Position numbers and translations under genes: made by a program. The notes under the pieces were generated by a model. It did no database searches. It saw only the letters and a program-made list of their open reading frames with translations, and was not told the DNA's origin. From positions 18,099-82,098 of the forward strand of contig JADCCN010000001.1 of NCBI GenBank assembly GCA_020252645.1: DNA of 64,000 bases, written 5' to 3'. Within the stretch, counting starts at the first letter, position 1. Each line of letters starts with the position of its first letter. The stretch comes from Methylobacterium sp. (lineage in GTDB: Bacteria; Pseudomonadota; Alphaproteobacteria; Rhizobiales; Beijerinckiaceae). Of this stretch, positions 44,022 through 52,996 are shown piece after piece.

Positions 44022-45899
44022 ATGCGCTATCCGCCCTCCATCCTTGAGGAGATCCGCGCCCGCCTGCCGATCTCGGCGGTGGTGGGGCGGCGCGTGCGCC
44101 TCGCCAAGGCGGGGCGGGAATGGCGCGGCCTCTCGCCCTTCAACGCCGAGAAGACGCCAAGCTTTTACGTGAACGACCAGAAGCAGTTCTATCATTGCTT
44201 CTCCTCCGGCAAGCATGGCGATATCTTCTCCTTTGTCATTGAAACGGAAGGACTTTCCTTTCCCGAAGCCGTGGAGCGGCTCGCCCATGAGGCGGGCGTT
44301 GCGCTGCCGAAGCTCACCGAGGAGACGGTCGAGCGCGAGAAGAAGCGCGCCGGCCTCGTTGAGGCTTTGGAAATGGCGGCAGCCTTCTTCGAGATGCAGC
44401 TGAAATCCGCGAAGGGCCGTGAGGCGCGCGCCTATCTTCAGGGGCGCGATCTCGGGAGCGATGTCATCGCCCGCTTCCGCCTGGGGTATGCGCCCGGCGA
44501 GCGCTACGCCTTGCGCGATCACCTCGCGGAGAAGGGCGTGTCTGCGGATGTGATGATCGAGGCTGGCCTGCTCGTCTCGGGCGAGGATATCGCCGTTCCC
44601 TATGACCGTTTCCGCGATCGGGTGATCTTCCCGATCCAGGATGCGAAGGGCCGCGTCATCGCTTTCGGGGGACGCGCGCTCGCGAAGGACGTGCAGGCGA
44701 AATACCTGAATTCGCCGGAGACGCCGGTCTTTCACAAGGGCGCGACGCTCTACAACCTCATCCGGGCACGCAAAGCGGCGCATGATGCCGGCACGATCTT
44801 CGTGGTTGAAGGTTATGTCGATTGCATCGCGCTCGATCGCGCAGGCCTCGCAAACGTCGTGGCTCCGCTCGGCACCGCGCTGACGGAGGATCAGCTGGGC
44901 CTGATCTGGCGCATCGCGCCGGAGCCGATCCTCTGTTTTGATGGTGACAAGGCGGGCTTGCGCGCGGCGCATCGCGCGCTCGATCTCGCCGTGCCGATGA
45001 TCGCGGCGGGGAAAACCCTGCGCTTTGCCTTCCTGCCCGAGGGGCTTGACCCCGACGATCTTCTGCGCTCACGGGGCGCGGAAGCCCTGCGCGAGGCGCT
45101 CGCCAAGCCGCGCCCGCTCGTCGATGTGCTCTTCGAGCGCGAGATCGGCCGCGCGCCGCTCGAGACGCCGGAGCAGCGCGCCGATCTCGAGAAGCGCCTG
45201 TTCGGAACGGTCGCACGCATCGCGGATGATGATGTGAAGCGCCATTATCGCGACGCCATCTCCGAACGTCTGCGCGCGCTTTTCCGCCCGCAGCGAGAGC
45301 GGACGCCCTATCGCGAGGGCAACCGCGGCGCGCGCGGGCCGGGCAACCGGCGCGGCGGATTGGGCTTTGGCGGTGGCTTTGGTGCGGAGATGCCGCTGGT
45401 GGCGTCAGAAGGCCTCAAGCGCAATGCCTTGTTCCGCCCCGCCTCCGTGCTGCAGCCGCGCGAGGCGGCTCTGGTGCTGGCGGCGGCTCATCACCCGGAA
45501 TTGATCGAGACCGAGGCCGAGGCCATCGCCGAACTGGTGCTGGCCTCCCCGGAGGCGCGCACGATTCGCGGTGCGCTGCTCGATCTTGCGGCAGGCGGGG
45601 AGGGCGGCGATTTTGCAGGTCTTCTGGTGGCCCGGGGCTTCGCGGAACCCTTGCGTGCACTGGAGCTTGCGGCGAAAACCGAGGGTTGGACGCAACCCGG
45701 AACGGTTTTTTCTCGCGTCCTGACCGCCTGGAGAGAGGCTTCCCACTTGCATGAGCGCCAATCCTTTCTAAATAGCGAGATCGAGGCAGTTTGCCGGGAA
45801 GTCGCCGATGACGGGGATGAAGAGCGATTCGAGCGTCTCAAGGCGCTTGTCCGGCGGCGCGAGGCGCAGCTGGATCCGGAGAACGGGCTGGGTGAATAA
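44022..45899 (+). CDS. dnaG: DNA primase
   Basis: DnaG makes RNA primers for replication. The 625-residue protein has the N-terminal CHC2 zinc domain in altered form: of the four expected zinc ligands (C, H, C, C) only Cys59 remains, with Ser38, Asn41 and Ser62 at the other positions (pattern L-S-P-F-N and H-C-F-S-S-G). The TOPRIM core follows (V-V-E-G-Y-V-D near residue 265 and D-G-D-K-A near 310), then the helicase-binding C-terminal part. This ligand loss is common in Hyphomicrobiales DnaG as I recall. The rpoD gene follows after 309 nt. Confidence 0.95.
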   Translation: MRYPPSILEEIRARLPISAVVGRRVRLAKAGREWRGLSPFNAEKTPSFYVNDQKQFYHCFSSGKHGDIFSFVIETEGLSFPEAVERLAHEAGVALPKLTEETVEREKKRAGLVEALEMAAAFFEMQLKSAKGREARAYLQGRDLGSDVIARFRLGYAPGERYALRDHLAEKGVSADVMIEAGLLVSGEDIAVPYDRFRDRVIFPIQDAKGRVIAFGGRALAKDVQAKYLNSPETPVFHKGATLYNLIRARKAAHDAGTIFVVEGYVDCIALDRAGLANVVAPLGTALTEDQLGLIWRIAPEPILCFDGDKAGLRAAHRALDLAVPMIAAGKTLRFAFLPEGLDPDDLLRSRGAEALREALAKPRPLVDVLFEREIGRAPLETPEQRADLEKRLFGTVARIADDDVKRHYRDAISERLRALFRPQRERTPYREGNRGARGPGNRRGGLGFGGGFGAEMPLVASEGLKRNALFRPASVLQPREAALVLAAAHHPELIETEAEAIAELVLASPEARTIRGALLDLAAGGEGGDFAGLLVARGFAEPLRALELAAKTEGWTQPGTVFSRVLTAWREASHLHERQSFLNSEIEAVCREVADDGDEERFERLKALVRRREAQLDPENGLGE

Positions 45900-46208
45900 T
45901 GGCAATCGCATTTTCAAGCGAAGTGGATTCCGGTTCGCATGAAGAAAATGCGGATGGAATGAAACAGGGTCAAAACCGGAAAACGCCGTTTTGCCGATTT
46001 TGATCCGGAAGCGGGGGAACGCCCGGCGCGTGAGGCGTGCGGGGCGTTTTCTCGCCGGGGTGAGGACGGGGAATTCGGACGAGGAACGAATCCGCTTTTT
46101 CGCACCTTGGATAAGAGGTCGTTAAACTGCTTCGGCATAATCGCCCGGGGGGCTCTCGCCTTCGGGCCTGAAGCAATGGACGGCGAGAGATGGTGGGATG
46201 AACATCGC
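45900..46208. repeat. dnaG-rpoD intergenic region with a mosaic repeat
   Basis: The 309-nt gap holds no gene I can support. At about 45906-45956 it carries the sequence TCGCATTTTCAAGCGAAGTGG...AAGAAAATGCGG, which is close to the reverse complement of the second unit of the 15075-15175 element. The GCATTTT / AAAATGC arms can pair as a hairpin around a CCGGTTCGC core. The rest should contain the rpoD promoter and leader; a GGGATGA-type site lies upstream of the rpoD ATG. No clear consensus promoter is visible. Confidence 0.65.
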
Positions 46209-48218
46209 ATGGCGACCAAACCGGTCAAGAAGGACGAGCAGGGCAATGGCGTGGCAGAAACGCCCGACAGCCCGCTGATCGATGTCTCCGATCAGGCCGT
46301 CAAGCGCCTTATCAAGCTCGCGAAGAAGCGCGGTTTCGTCACCATCGACGAAATCAACGCCGTGTTGCCGCAGGAGGAAGTGAATTCCGACCAGATCGAG
46401 GACTTCTTCGCCCTGTTCAACGAAATGGGCGTGAATGTCGTCGAGACGGAAGAAGGCGCCGAGGAAGAGGCGCCCGAGGCTGCAGCGGATGACGAGGCCG
46501 AGGAGGCGGAGGAGCAGGCCCCGCGCGCAACAGCCATCGTCAAATCCGAGCGTTCCAGCGAGCCGCTCGACCGCACAGATGATCCCGTCCGCATGTATCT
46601 GCGCGAGATGGGCGCGGTGGAGCTGCTCTCCCGCGAGGGCGAGATCGCCATCGCGAAGCGCATCGAGGCCGGCCGCGAGGCGATGATCGCCGGGCTCTGC
46701 GAGAGCCCGCTCACCTTCCAGGCCATCATCATCTGGCACGAGGAACTGGAGCACGGCAAAACCCTTCTGCGCGAGATCATCGATCTCGAAGCCACCTATG
46801 CGGGGCCAGACGGCAAGGGCGCGCCGAAGGTCGATGCACCGGCCGATGAGTTCGTCGAGCCGCCCGTGGCGCGCGCACTGAACGAGGATGGCGACGAGGT
46901 TCCCGCCCCGGAGCCTGAGCCCGAGAGCTTCGATGATGAATTCGAAGGCGGTGTCTCGCTCTCCGCGATGGAAGCGGAACTGAAGCCCAAGGTGCTCGAA
47001 ACCTTTGGCCGCGTGGCCTCGAACTACAAGAAGCTGCGCCGCCTGCAGGACCAGGACATCGAGAACAAGCTGCAATCGACCAAGCTCACCCCCGCCCAGG
47101 AGCGCAAGTACAAGTCGCTCAAGGACGAGATCATCACCGATGTGAAGTCGCTCTCGCTGAACCAGAACCGCATCGATGCGCTGGTGGAGCAGCTCTACGA
47201 CATCAACAAGAGGCTGATCGGGCTGGAAGCCCGCCTCGTGCGCCTCGGCGAGAGCTATGGCATTGATCGCATGGAGTTCCTCAGGAGCTATCAGGGCTCG
47301 GAGCTCGATCCGAAATGGCTCTTGCGCGTCTCCAAGTTCACCACGCGCGGCTGGAAGGATTTCGTCGGCAGGGAACTCGAGCGCATCAAGGACATGCGCG
47401 GCGAGATCCAGGCGCTTGCCAGCGAAACCGGCCTCGAGATCGGGGAATTCCGCCGCATCGTGCAGATGGTGCAGAAGGGCGAGCGCGAGGCCCGGCAGGC
47501 CAAGAAGGAGATGGTGGAGGCGAACCTGCGCCTCGTCATTTCCATCGCCAAGAAATACACGAACCGCGGCCTGCAATTCCTGGATCTCATCCAGGAGGGC
47601 AACATTGGCCTGATGAAGGCGGTCGACAAGTTCGAGTATCGCCGCGGCTACAAGTTCTCGACCTATGCCACCTGGTGGATCCGGCAGGCCATCACGCGCT
47701 CGATCGCCGATCAGGCCCGCACGATTCGCATCCCCGTGCACATGATCGAGACGATCAACAAGATCGTGCGCACCTCGCGCCAGATGCTCCACGAGATCGG
47801 GCGCGAGCCGACCCCGGAAGAACTGGCTGAGAAGCTCGCCATGCCGCTCGAAAAGGTGCGCAAGGTGCTGAAAATCGCCAAGGAGCCGATCTCCCTCGAA
47901 ACGCCGATCGGCGACGAGGAGGATTCCCATCTCGGCGATTTCATCGAGGACAAGAACGCGATCCTGCCGATCGACGCGGCAATCCAGAGCAATCTGCGCG
48001 AAACCACCACGCGCGTTCTGGCCTCGCTCACCCCGCGCGAGGAGCGCGTGCTGCGCATGCGCTTCGGCATCGGCATGAATACCGATCACACGCTGGAGGA
48101 GGTCGGCCAGCAATTCTCGGTCACCCGCGAGCGCATCCGCCAGATCGAAGCCAAGGCGCTGAGGAAGCTGAAGCATCCGAGCCGCTCACGGAAGCTCAGG
48201 AGCTTCCTCGACAATTGA
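46209..48218 (+). CDS. rpoD: RNA polymerase primary sigma factor
   Basis: The 669-residue protein is the housekeeping sigma-70. Region 1.1 covers about residues 18-75. An acidic linker follows, then region 1.2 ([11 protein letters not shown] near 120), a long non-conserved insertion rich in acidic residues, region 2 ([12 protein letters not shown], then [10 protein letters not shown] near 490) and region 4 with the helix-turn-helix ([16 protein letters not shown] near 625). The ATG at 46209 (M-A-T-K-P) matches rhizobial RpoD starts. It completes the yqeY-dnaG-rpoD cluster. Confidence 0.97.
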   Translation: MATKPVKKDEQGNGVAETPDSPLIDVSDQAVKRLIKLAKKRGFVTIDEINAVLPQEEVNSDQIEDFFALFNEMGVNVVETEEGAEEEAPEAAADDEAEEAEEQAPRATAIVKSERSSEPLDRTDDPVRMYLREMGAVELLSREGEIAIAKRIEAGREAMIAGLCESPLTFQAIIIWHEELEHGKTLLREIIDLEATYAGPDGKGAPKVDAPADEFVEPPVARALNEDGDEVPAPEPEPESFDDEFEGGVSLSAMEAELKPKVLETFGRVASNYKKLRRLQDQDIENKLQSTKLTPAQERKYKSLKDEIITDVKSLSLNQNRIDALVEQLYDINKRLIGLEARLVRLGESYGIDRMEFLRSYQGSELDPKWLLRVSKFTTRGWKDFVGRELERIKDMRGEIQALASETGLEIGEFRRIVQMVQKGEREARQAKKEMVEANLRLVISIAKKYTNRGLQFLDLIQEGNIGLMKAVDKFEYRRGYKFSTYATWWIRQAITRSIADQARTIRIPVHMIETINKIVRTSRQMLHEIGREPTPEELAEKLAMPLEKVRKVLKIAKEPISLETPIGDEEDSHLGDFIEDKNAILPIDAAIQSNLRETTTRVLASLTPREERVLRMRFGIGMNTDHTLEEVGQQFSVTRERIRQIEAKALRKLKHPSRSRKLRSFLDN

Positions 48219-48266
48219 GCTCTGTTGTGAAAACCTGACGGCTTGTCGATGCCATCAGGAATTCCC

Positions 48267-48878
48267 ATGACGATCGAGTTCTGGATCACCACCTTCATCG
48301 TCGTGGCGTCGCCGGGCACGGGTGCGCTCTACACCATTGCCACGGGCCTCGGCCGAGGCGGACAGGCCAGCGTGCTCGCGGCCTTTGCCTGCACCCTCGG
48401 CATCCTTCCGCATCTCGCCGCCGCGATGATGGGCCTCGCGGCCCTGCTGCATGCCTCGGCACTGCTGTTCGATCTCGTGAAATACGCGGGTGTTGCCTAC
48501 CTGCTCTGGATGGCCTGGCAGATCCTGCGCGAGAAAGGCGCGATGCGAATCAGCGGCGAAGACACCGAACGCTCGGCCCGCCGGGTGATCATCGATGGCA
48601 TCGCGCTGAACCTGCTCAATCCCAAGCTTTCGATCTTCTTCGTGGCCTTCCTGCCGCAATTCATGTCGCAAGATGCGATGCATCCGATTATGGAGATGCT
48701 TGCGCTCTCGGGCGTGTTCATGGGAATGACCTTCATCATCTTCGCGCTTTACGGGCTGTTTGCGGCGGCGATGCGCGATCATGTCATCACGCGTCCCGCC
48801 GTCATGGCCTGGCTGCGGCGCGGATTCGCGGCGGCCTTCGTGGCGCTCGGCGCGCGCCTCGCGGTGCAGGAGCGCTGA
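48267..48878 (+). CDS. LysE-family amino-acid exporter
   Basis: The 203-residue membrane protein has about six hydrophobic segments and the LysE/RhtB signature A-S-P-G-T-G-A near residue 13 (a P-G-P-variant), Y-L-L-W-M-A-W near 78, and L-N-L-L-N-P-K near 115. It exports amino acids or similar compounds; which one is not known. It follows rpoD by 48 nt with a small imperfect hairpin in between, and the DUF1003 gene comes 15 nt after it, so the two could be co-transcribed. Confidence 0.88.
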   Translation: MTIEFWITTFIVVASPGTGALYTIATGLGRGGQASVLAAFACTLGILPHLAAAMMGLAALLHASALLFDLVKYAGVAYLLWMAWQILREKGAMRISGEDTERSARRVIIDGIALNLLNPKLSIFFVAFLPQFMSQDAMHPIMEMLALSGVFMGMTFIIFALYGLFAAAMRDHVITRPAVMAWLRRGFAAAFVALGARLAVQER

Positions 48879-48893
48879 GGGAGCAAGACGACC

Positions 48894-49427
48894 ATGTCCG
48901 AGACCATCCGCCGCCTCGCCGAGAAGCTCATCTCCGAGGGGGCGGAGGATCTGCCCCCGCGTGAAAGAAGGGCGCTGGAACGCATTGCCCAGCGCCTCTC
49001 CGCGACGCGAAACTGGAGCGCGGATTTCGACGAGCGCCTGACCATCGGCCAGCGCGTGGCCGATCAGGTCGCCTATTGGGGTGGCTCCTGGCCCTTCATC
49101 CTCCTTTTTGCGGGGGTGATGGTCCTCTGGATCGGCTTCAACATCGCAGCGGCCGCGAAGGCCTTCGATCCCTATCCGTTCATCCTGCTCAACCTCGTGC
49201 TCTCCACCCTCGCGGCCATCCAGGCGCCGATCATCATGATGAGCCAGAACCGGCAGGCCGCGCGGGATCGCATCCAGGCGCTGCATGATTACGAGGTGAA
49301 CCTGAAGGCCGAGCTTGAGATCATGGCCCTGCATGACAAGCTCGACCGCGCCCGCATCGAGGAGCTGGGCGATGCCATCCGCCGCATCGAGGCGAAGCTG
49401 GGGATGTCGCAGCCACCGCTGCAATAG
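48894..49427 (+). CDS. DUF1003 domain-containing membrane protein
   Basis: The 177-residue protein has a soluble N-terminal part, then the DUF1003 core: R-V-A-D-Q-V-A-Y-W-G-G-S-W near residue 55 and two transmembrane helices (about 65-88 and 97-118), with P-F-I-L-L-N-L-V-L-S-T-L-A-A-I-Q-A-P-I-I-M-M-S-Q-N-R between and after. A coiled-coil C-terminus (A-R-D-R-I-Q-A-L-H-D-Y-E) follows. Function unknown; members are small inner-membrane proteins with a proposed channel-like or stress role. Confidence 0.88.
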   Translation: MSETIRRLAEKLISEGAEDLPPRERRALERIAQRLSATRNWSADFDERLTIGQRVADQVAYWGGSWPFILLFAGVMVLWIGFNIAAAAKAFDPYPFILLNLVLSTLAAIQAPIIMMSQNRQAARDRIQALHDYEVNLKAELEIMALHDKLDRARIEELGDAIRRIEAKLGMSQPPLQ

Positions 49428-49455
49428 GAAACGCCCGGAAGGGGGCCTCCGGGCG
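49428..49455. terminator. Hairpin after the DUF1003 gene (first copy)
   Basis: GAAACGCCCGGAAGGGGGCCTCCGGGCG directly follows the TAG stop. The CGCCCGGA / TCCGGGCG stem has 8 bp. There is no T-run on the plus strand. An identical 28-nt copy lies at 49597-49624. Confidence 0.6.
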
Positions 49456-49488
49456 CCGGCGAGGGGATAGCAACTGCTCAACCCCGCT

Positions 49489-49591
49489 TAGAGCATGATT
49501 TGTTCAGACGGAAGCACATCATGCTCTTATCTTATTATTATCGCATGCTTTTTGTGAAAAACCGGATTCCACTTTTTCACAGCATGCCCTA
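49489..49591. repeat. About 103-nt mosaic palindromic element, near-copy of that at 5860
   Basis: The sequence starts TAGAGCATGATTTG and ends AGCATGCCCTA. It differs from the element at 5860-5963 at only a few positions and by one T in a poly-T run. Both carry the same left hairpin, TTATTATTAT spacer and GTGAAAAA/TTTTTCAC hairpin. It lies between two identical terminator-like hairpins (49428 and 49597). Confidence 0.9.
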
Positions 49592-49596
49592 ACAGC

Positions 49597-49624
49597 GAAA
49601 CGCCCGGAAGGGGGCCTCCGGGCG
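49597..49624 (-). terminator. Hairpin after the DUF2852 gene (second identical copy)
   Basis: This is an exact 28-nt copy of 49428-49455. Read on the minus strand, the stem is followed by TTTC, which fits a weak terminator for the DUF2852 gene ending 26 nt away. The copies flank the repeat element at 49489. Confidence 0.6.
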
Positions 49625-49650
49625 TCGATCTTCCAATGAGGGTCGGGTCT

Positions 49651-50121
49651 TCACTGCCCCTGCGGCTTCTCTTCGCCGCGCACATCGAGCGGGCGGTTCT
49701 TGCGATCCTGCATGAACTGGTCGAACTCGGCCTTGTCCTTGGCGTGGCGCAGCCGCTCGAGGAAATCCTTGAACTCGCGCGCCTCATCTTCCAGCCGGCG
49801 GATGGTCTCCGTGCGATATTCGTCGAAGGCGCGGTTTCCGGTCGGCGCGAAGCCCTGCCCGCCGCCATTTCCACCCCAGAAGCTCTGGCGCATCTCGTTC
49901 CAGCGCTCCATCTTCATCTGCATCTTGTCCATCTTGCGCTGCCAGCGCGCCTCCGAATTGCCACCCCAGGTGGAATTATGACCGCAGCCCATGCGTCCGC
50001 TCCAGATCATGTAGAAAAGGATCGCGAGCCCCACGGGCCAGAACAGCACGAAGCCCAGGACCATCGCGGCAATCCAGCCGCCGCGTCCATAGCCATCCAG
50101 CCTTTCGACCATCGCAGTCAT
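49651..50121 (-). CDS. DUF2852 domain-containing membrane protein
   Basis: The 156-residue protein has one or two hydrophobic segments (about residues 15-40: W-I-A-A-M-V-L-G-F-V-L-F-W-P-V-G-L-A), then a glycine/asparagine-rich loop and a long charged coiled coil with E-E/K-R patterns (about 60-145: F-D-E-Y-R-T-E-T-I-R-R-L-E-D-E-A-R-E-F). This is the DUF2852 pattern, common in Hyphomicrobiales. Function unknown. A perfect palindrome at 50179 lies 58-76 nt upstream of the start and may be an operator. Confidence 0.87.
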   Translation of the reverse strand: MTAMVERLDGYGRGGWIAAMVLGFVLFWPVGLAILFYMIWSGRMGCGHNSTWGGNSEARWQRKMDKMQMKMERWNEMRQSFWGGNGGGQGFAPTGNRAFDEYRTETIRRLEDEAREFKDFLERLRHAKDKAEFDQFMQDRKNRPLDVRGEEKPQGQ

Positions 50122-50178
50122 TCGTCGCTCTCCATCAATGGGCCATCAGCGCCCGGGTTCGTGTTCCATCGAATGTGA

Positions 50179-50197
50179 ATGTAAATCACATTTACAT
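50179..50197. promoter_or_regulatory. Perfect palindrome, candidate regulator operator
   Basis: ATGTAAAT-CAC-ATTTACAT is an exact inverted repeat with 8-bp arms, embedded in AT-rich sequence between the DUF2852 start (50121) and the end of the TetR gene (50273). Such sites are typical for TetR or similar dimeric regulators. It is placed to control DUF2852 rather than the TetR gene, which starts at 50914. Binding by this TetR protein is an inference. Confidence 0.5.
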
Positions 50198-50272
50198 ATG
50201 TGGCAGGCGATTTCCGCCAGGTCAAGACCGGGAGGATGAAATCTTGGAAAGGTGGCGGAAAGACGCCTGAAT

Positions 50273-50914
50273 TCAGTTCTTTGCGGCCAGCTTCAGGCCG
50301 TCGAGATAGATGAGGACCGAAGCCTCCAGCAGGTCTTCCGGGCTCATCGGCACGGGGCGGCGTGCCGCATCGCCTCGCGCGAACAGGCTCGCGATTCCGT
50401 GGCTTTGCGCCCAGATATGGAGGGTCACCATCAGCCCCGGGGGCTTCTTCGGGCCGGGCATGCCGGCGATCACTGCCTCGCAGGCCTCGCGCAGCACGGC
50501 GAAGGCCTGTTCGGAGGCGGCGTGCAGGGCCGGGTGGCTTGAGAAGGAAAGCCCGCTCTCGAACATCGCGGAATAGGTCGCGGGCTCCTCCCGCGCGAAG
50601 GCGAGATAGGCGCGGCCCACCCGCTGGAAGGCCTCGCCGGCATGAGGCTTGCCGCCATCCCACGCGCTACGCAGCCGGGCGGCGAAGCTCTCGAAGCCGC
50701 GCCGGGCGATATCGGCCATCATCTCGTCGCGGTCGCGGAAATGCCGATAGGGTGCCGCCGGAGAAACGCCCGCCGCGCGCGCCGCCTCCGCCACCGTGAA
50801 CCCGGCCGGGCCCTTCTCGCCGATGAGGCGCAGGGCGGCTTCGATCAGCGCCTCGCGCAGATTGCCGTGGTGATAGCCGCGCTTCCTGGAAGGATCGTTT
50901 GAATCCCAGTTCAT
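50273..50914 (-). CDS. TetR/AcrR-family transcriptional regulator
   Basis: The 213-residue regulator has a TetR helix-turn-helix (A-L-I-E-A-A-L-R-L-I-G-E-K-G-P-A-G-F-T-V, then A-R-A-A-G-V-S-P-A-A-P-Y-R-H-F near residue 50) and a ligand domain with the W-A-Q-S-H-G-I-A motif of the WHG subfamily near residue 170. Effector unknown. It follows the DUF6498 gene by 26 nt on the same strand and lies upstream of the palindrome at 50179. Confidence 0.92.
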   Translation of the reverse strand: MNWDSNDPSRKRGYHHGNLREALIEAALRLIGEKGPAGFTVAEAARAAGVSPAAPYRHFRDRDEMMADIARRGFESFAARLRSAWDGGKPHAGEAFQRVGRAYLAFAREEPATYSAMFESGLSFSSHPALHAASEQAFAVLREACEAVIAGMPGPKKPPGLMVTLHIWAQSHGIASLFARGDAARRPVPMSPEDLLEASVLIYLDGLKLAAKN

Positions 50915-50940
50915 GCCGCGAGCTTATCAGGCATATGGGC

Positions 50941-51654
50941 TTACGGCGCAACGGGGCCCGACGGCTGAGCCCCGCCCGCAAGCCGCTTGCGCTCGGCGAG
51001 ATGGGCAGCGGCATCCACCACGGTCTTGATGATGACCAGAACCACGAGACCCCAGACCGGCGCGCCGAGCAGGCCGATCGCGCCTGCGCCGGCGAGGATG
51101 GTGAAGTGCAGCACCACCACGCGCCGATAGGGCGCGAACATCAGCGTGCCGGCATCCACCCGCTTCCATTCGCCGCTCCCGAGGAAATTCACCAGGAACG
51201 ACACGCCATGGCTCGCGATCATCCCCGCGGCTGCCCACCACAGCGCCGGATCGGCCTCGATCAGCCGACCCATCAGCGTGAAGGCCGCGAGCGGCGAGGC
51301 CTCGATCTTCCCGCCGGGGATCGGCTGGTCATGCCCGAAGATACCCATCACGAAGAGGCCATGGATGGCGCAGAACAGCCCGTAATGCACGGTGAAGAAG
51401 GGGATGAGGAACAGCGCGCCCCATTGCCCGCGCAGCAATTGCGTTGCCATGCGCGGCACGTTCCAGGCGCCGATGATCACGTTCTCCAGCCAGAACAGAG
51501 CCATGACCTGGAACACGCTCCAGCCGAAGAACAGCACGCCGAGAAGCGGAAGCATGTTCGTCGCCACCAGCATGGCGAGGGAAAACCGGATCATCGAGGG
51601 GCCGGGTGCGGAAACCATGGGTGCAAGGCTAACCCAGCGCGCTTTCGCATTCAT
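50941..51654 (-). CDS. DUF6498-type membrane protein
   Basis: The 237-residue protein has about six hydrophobic segments and the pattern F-W-L-E-N-V-I-I-G near residue 55, then F-F-T-V-H-Y-G-L-F near 87 and H-G-V-S-F-L-V-N-F near 148, typical of DUF6498. Function unknown. A GAGG site lies 7 nt before the ATG at 51654; an internal ATG (51618) is a possible alternative. It precedes the TetR gene on the same strand. Confidence 0.78.
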   Translation of the reverse strand: MNAKARWVSLAPMVSAPGPSMIRFSLAMLVATNMLPLLGVLFFGWSVFQVMALFWLENVIIGAWNVPRMATQLLRGQWGALFLIPFFTVHYGLFCAIHGLFVMGIFGHDQPIPGGKIEASPLAAFTLMGRLIEADPALWWAAAGMIASHGVSFLVNFLGSGEWKRVDAGTLMFAPYRRVVVLHFTILAGAGAIGLLGAPVWGLVVLVIIKTVVDAAAHLAERKRLAGGAQPSGPVAP

Positions 51655-51725
51655 TGCCGCGCCTCATGAACCCATTTGCTTTTCGCGTTTGACCGGCAGC
51701 CGCATTTGCGGCCAACTGGGCTCCC

Positions 51726-52946
51726 ATGATCGCTGCTTTTCCCCCACGCCCTGACAGTTCCTATGCCTGGGGCCGGCTGGCGCTGGCGCTTCTCATCTCG
51801 ACCATTGCCGGCGTGGGAATGTGGGCGGTGATCGTGGTTCTGCCCGGCATCCAGAGCGAATTCGGCATTGCGCGCGGCGCGGCATCGCTGCCCTACACGG
51901 TTACGATGCTCGGCTTCGCCTTCGGCACCATCGTGCTGGGCAAGATGTCCGATCGCACGGGGATCGTGGTGCCCGTCGTGATTGCCGGCCTGTCGCTGGG
52001 CGCTGGTTTCGGCCTTTCGGCGCTGGCGCCGAACCTGCTGCTGGTCTCCTTGCTGCATTTCCTCGTGGGCATGGGCGCGGGCGCGGGTTTCGCGCCGATG
52101 ATGGCGGATATCTCGCACTGGTTTGTGAAGCGCCGCGGCTTGGCGGTGGTGATCATCGCGAGCGGCAATTATCTCGCGGGCAGCATCTGGCCGCTTTTCA
52201 TGAATCAGCTTCTGCCCACTCAGGGCTGGCGCGGCACCTATCTCGCGATTGCGGCGATCTGCGTCGTCAGCATCGTGCCGCTGGCTTTCCTGATGCGCCG
52301 TCGCCCCGAAAAGACCGCGCTTGATGCCGCCACCGAAGCCGCCGCCGCCGCGCAGGCCGATCTCGGCCTTTCCCCCCGCGCATTGCAGATGCTGCTGGTG
52401 GTGGCCGGCTTTGCCTGCTGCGTGGCGATGAGCATGCCGCAGGTGCATATCGTGGCCTATTGCGGCGATCTCGGCTACGGCGTCGCGCGTGGCGCGGAGA
52501 TGCTCTCGCTGATGCTGTTCCTCGGCATTGCCTCGCGCATCGGCTCGGGTTTTCTTGCGGATCGCATTGGCGGAGCGGCGACGCTGCTGATCGGCTCGAT
52601 CATGCAGGGCGTGGCACTCGTGCTCTATCTCTTCTTCAACGGGCTCACCTCGCTCTTTATCATTTCCGGCATTTTCGGGCTGTTCCAGGGCGGCATCGTG
52701 CCGATGTATGCGGTGATCTGCCGGGAATTCCTGCCCGCGCGCGAAGCGGGCAGCCGCATCGGCCTCGTGATGGCCTCCACCATCATCGGCATGGCCTTCG
52801 GGGGCTATGTTTCCGGGCTGATCTTTGACGCAACGAATTCCTATCGCCTCGCCTTCCTCAACGGCGTGATCTGGAACGGGCTGAACCTGCTCGTGGTCGC
52901 CTGGCTGTTCCTGAAGCGCCAGAAGGCGATGCCGCAGCCCGCTTGA
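51726..52946 (+). CDS. MFS transporter
   Basis: The 406-residue protein has twelve predicted transmembrane helices with the usual cytoplasmic loop in the middle (about residues 190-215, alanine-rich). Loop 2-3 has G-K-M-S-D-R-T-G near residue 73, the equivalent of the MFS G-x-x-x-D-R motif. The N-terminal A-G-V-G-M-W-A-V-I-V-V-L-P resembles oxalate/formate-type and related MFS permeases. Substrate unknown. It is divergent from the DUF6498 gene with about 70 nt between. Confidence 0.9.
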   Translation: MIAAFPPRPDSSYAWGRLALALLISTIAGVGMWAVIVVLPGIQSEFGIARGAASLPYTVTMLGFAFGTIVLGKMSDRTGIVVPVVIAGLSLGAGFGLSALAPNLLLVSLLHFLVGMGAGAGFAPMMADISHWFVKRRGLAVVIIASGNYLAGSIWPLFMNQLLPTQGWRGTYLAIAAICVVSIVPLAFLMRRRPEKTALDAATEAAAAAQADLGLSPRALQMLLVVAGFACCVAMSMPQVHIVAYCGDLGYGVARGAEMLSLMLFLGIASRIGSGFLADRIGGAATLLIGSIMQGVALVLYLFFNGLTSLFIISGIFGLFQGGIVPMYAVICREFLPAREAGSRIGLVMASTIIGMAFGGYVSGLIFDATNSYRLAFLNGVIWNGLNLLVVAWLFLKRQKAMPQPA

Positions 52947-52996
52947 CCCGCGCCACATCCGGCCCACCTGCATGAAAAACCGAACGGGAGGTGCCC

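Noticed and set aside
46122..48176. A 684-codon open frame antisense to rpoD
   Set aside because: It is a shadow of the high third-position GC of rpoD; no domain pattern is visible.
48234..48259. Hairpin CCTGACGGC / GCCATCAGG between rpoD and the LysE gene
   Set aside because: It has one mismatch and no T-run, so I do not call it a terminator; a leader structure for the LysE gene is possible but unsupported.
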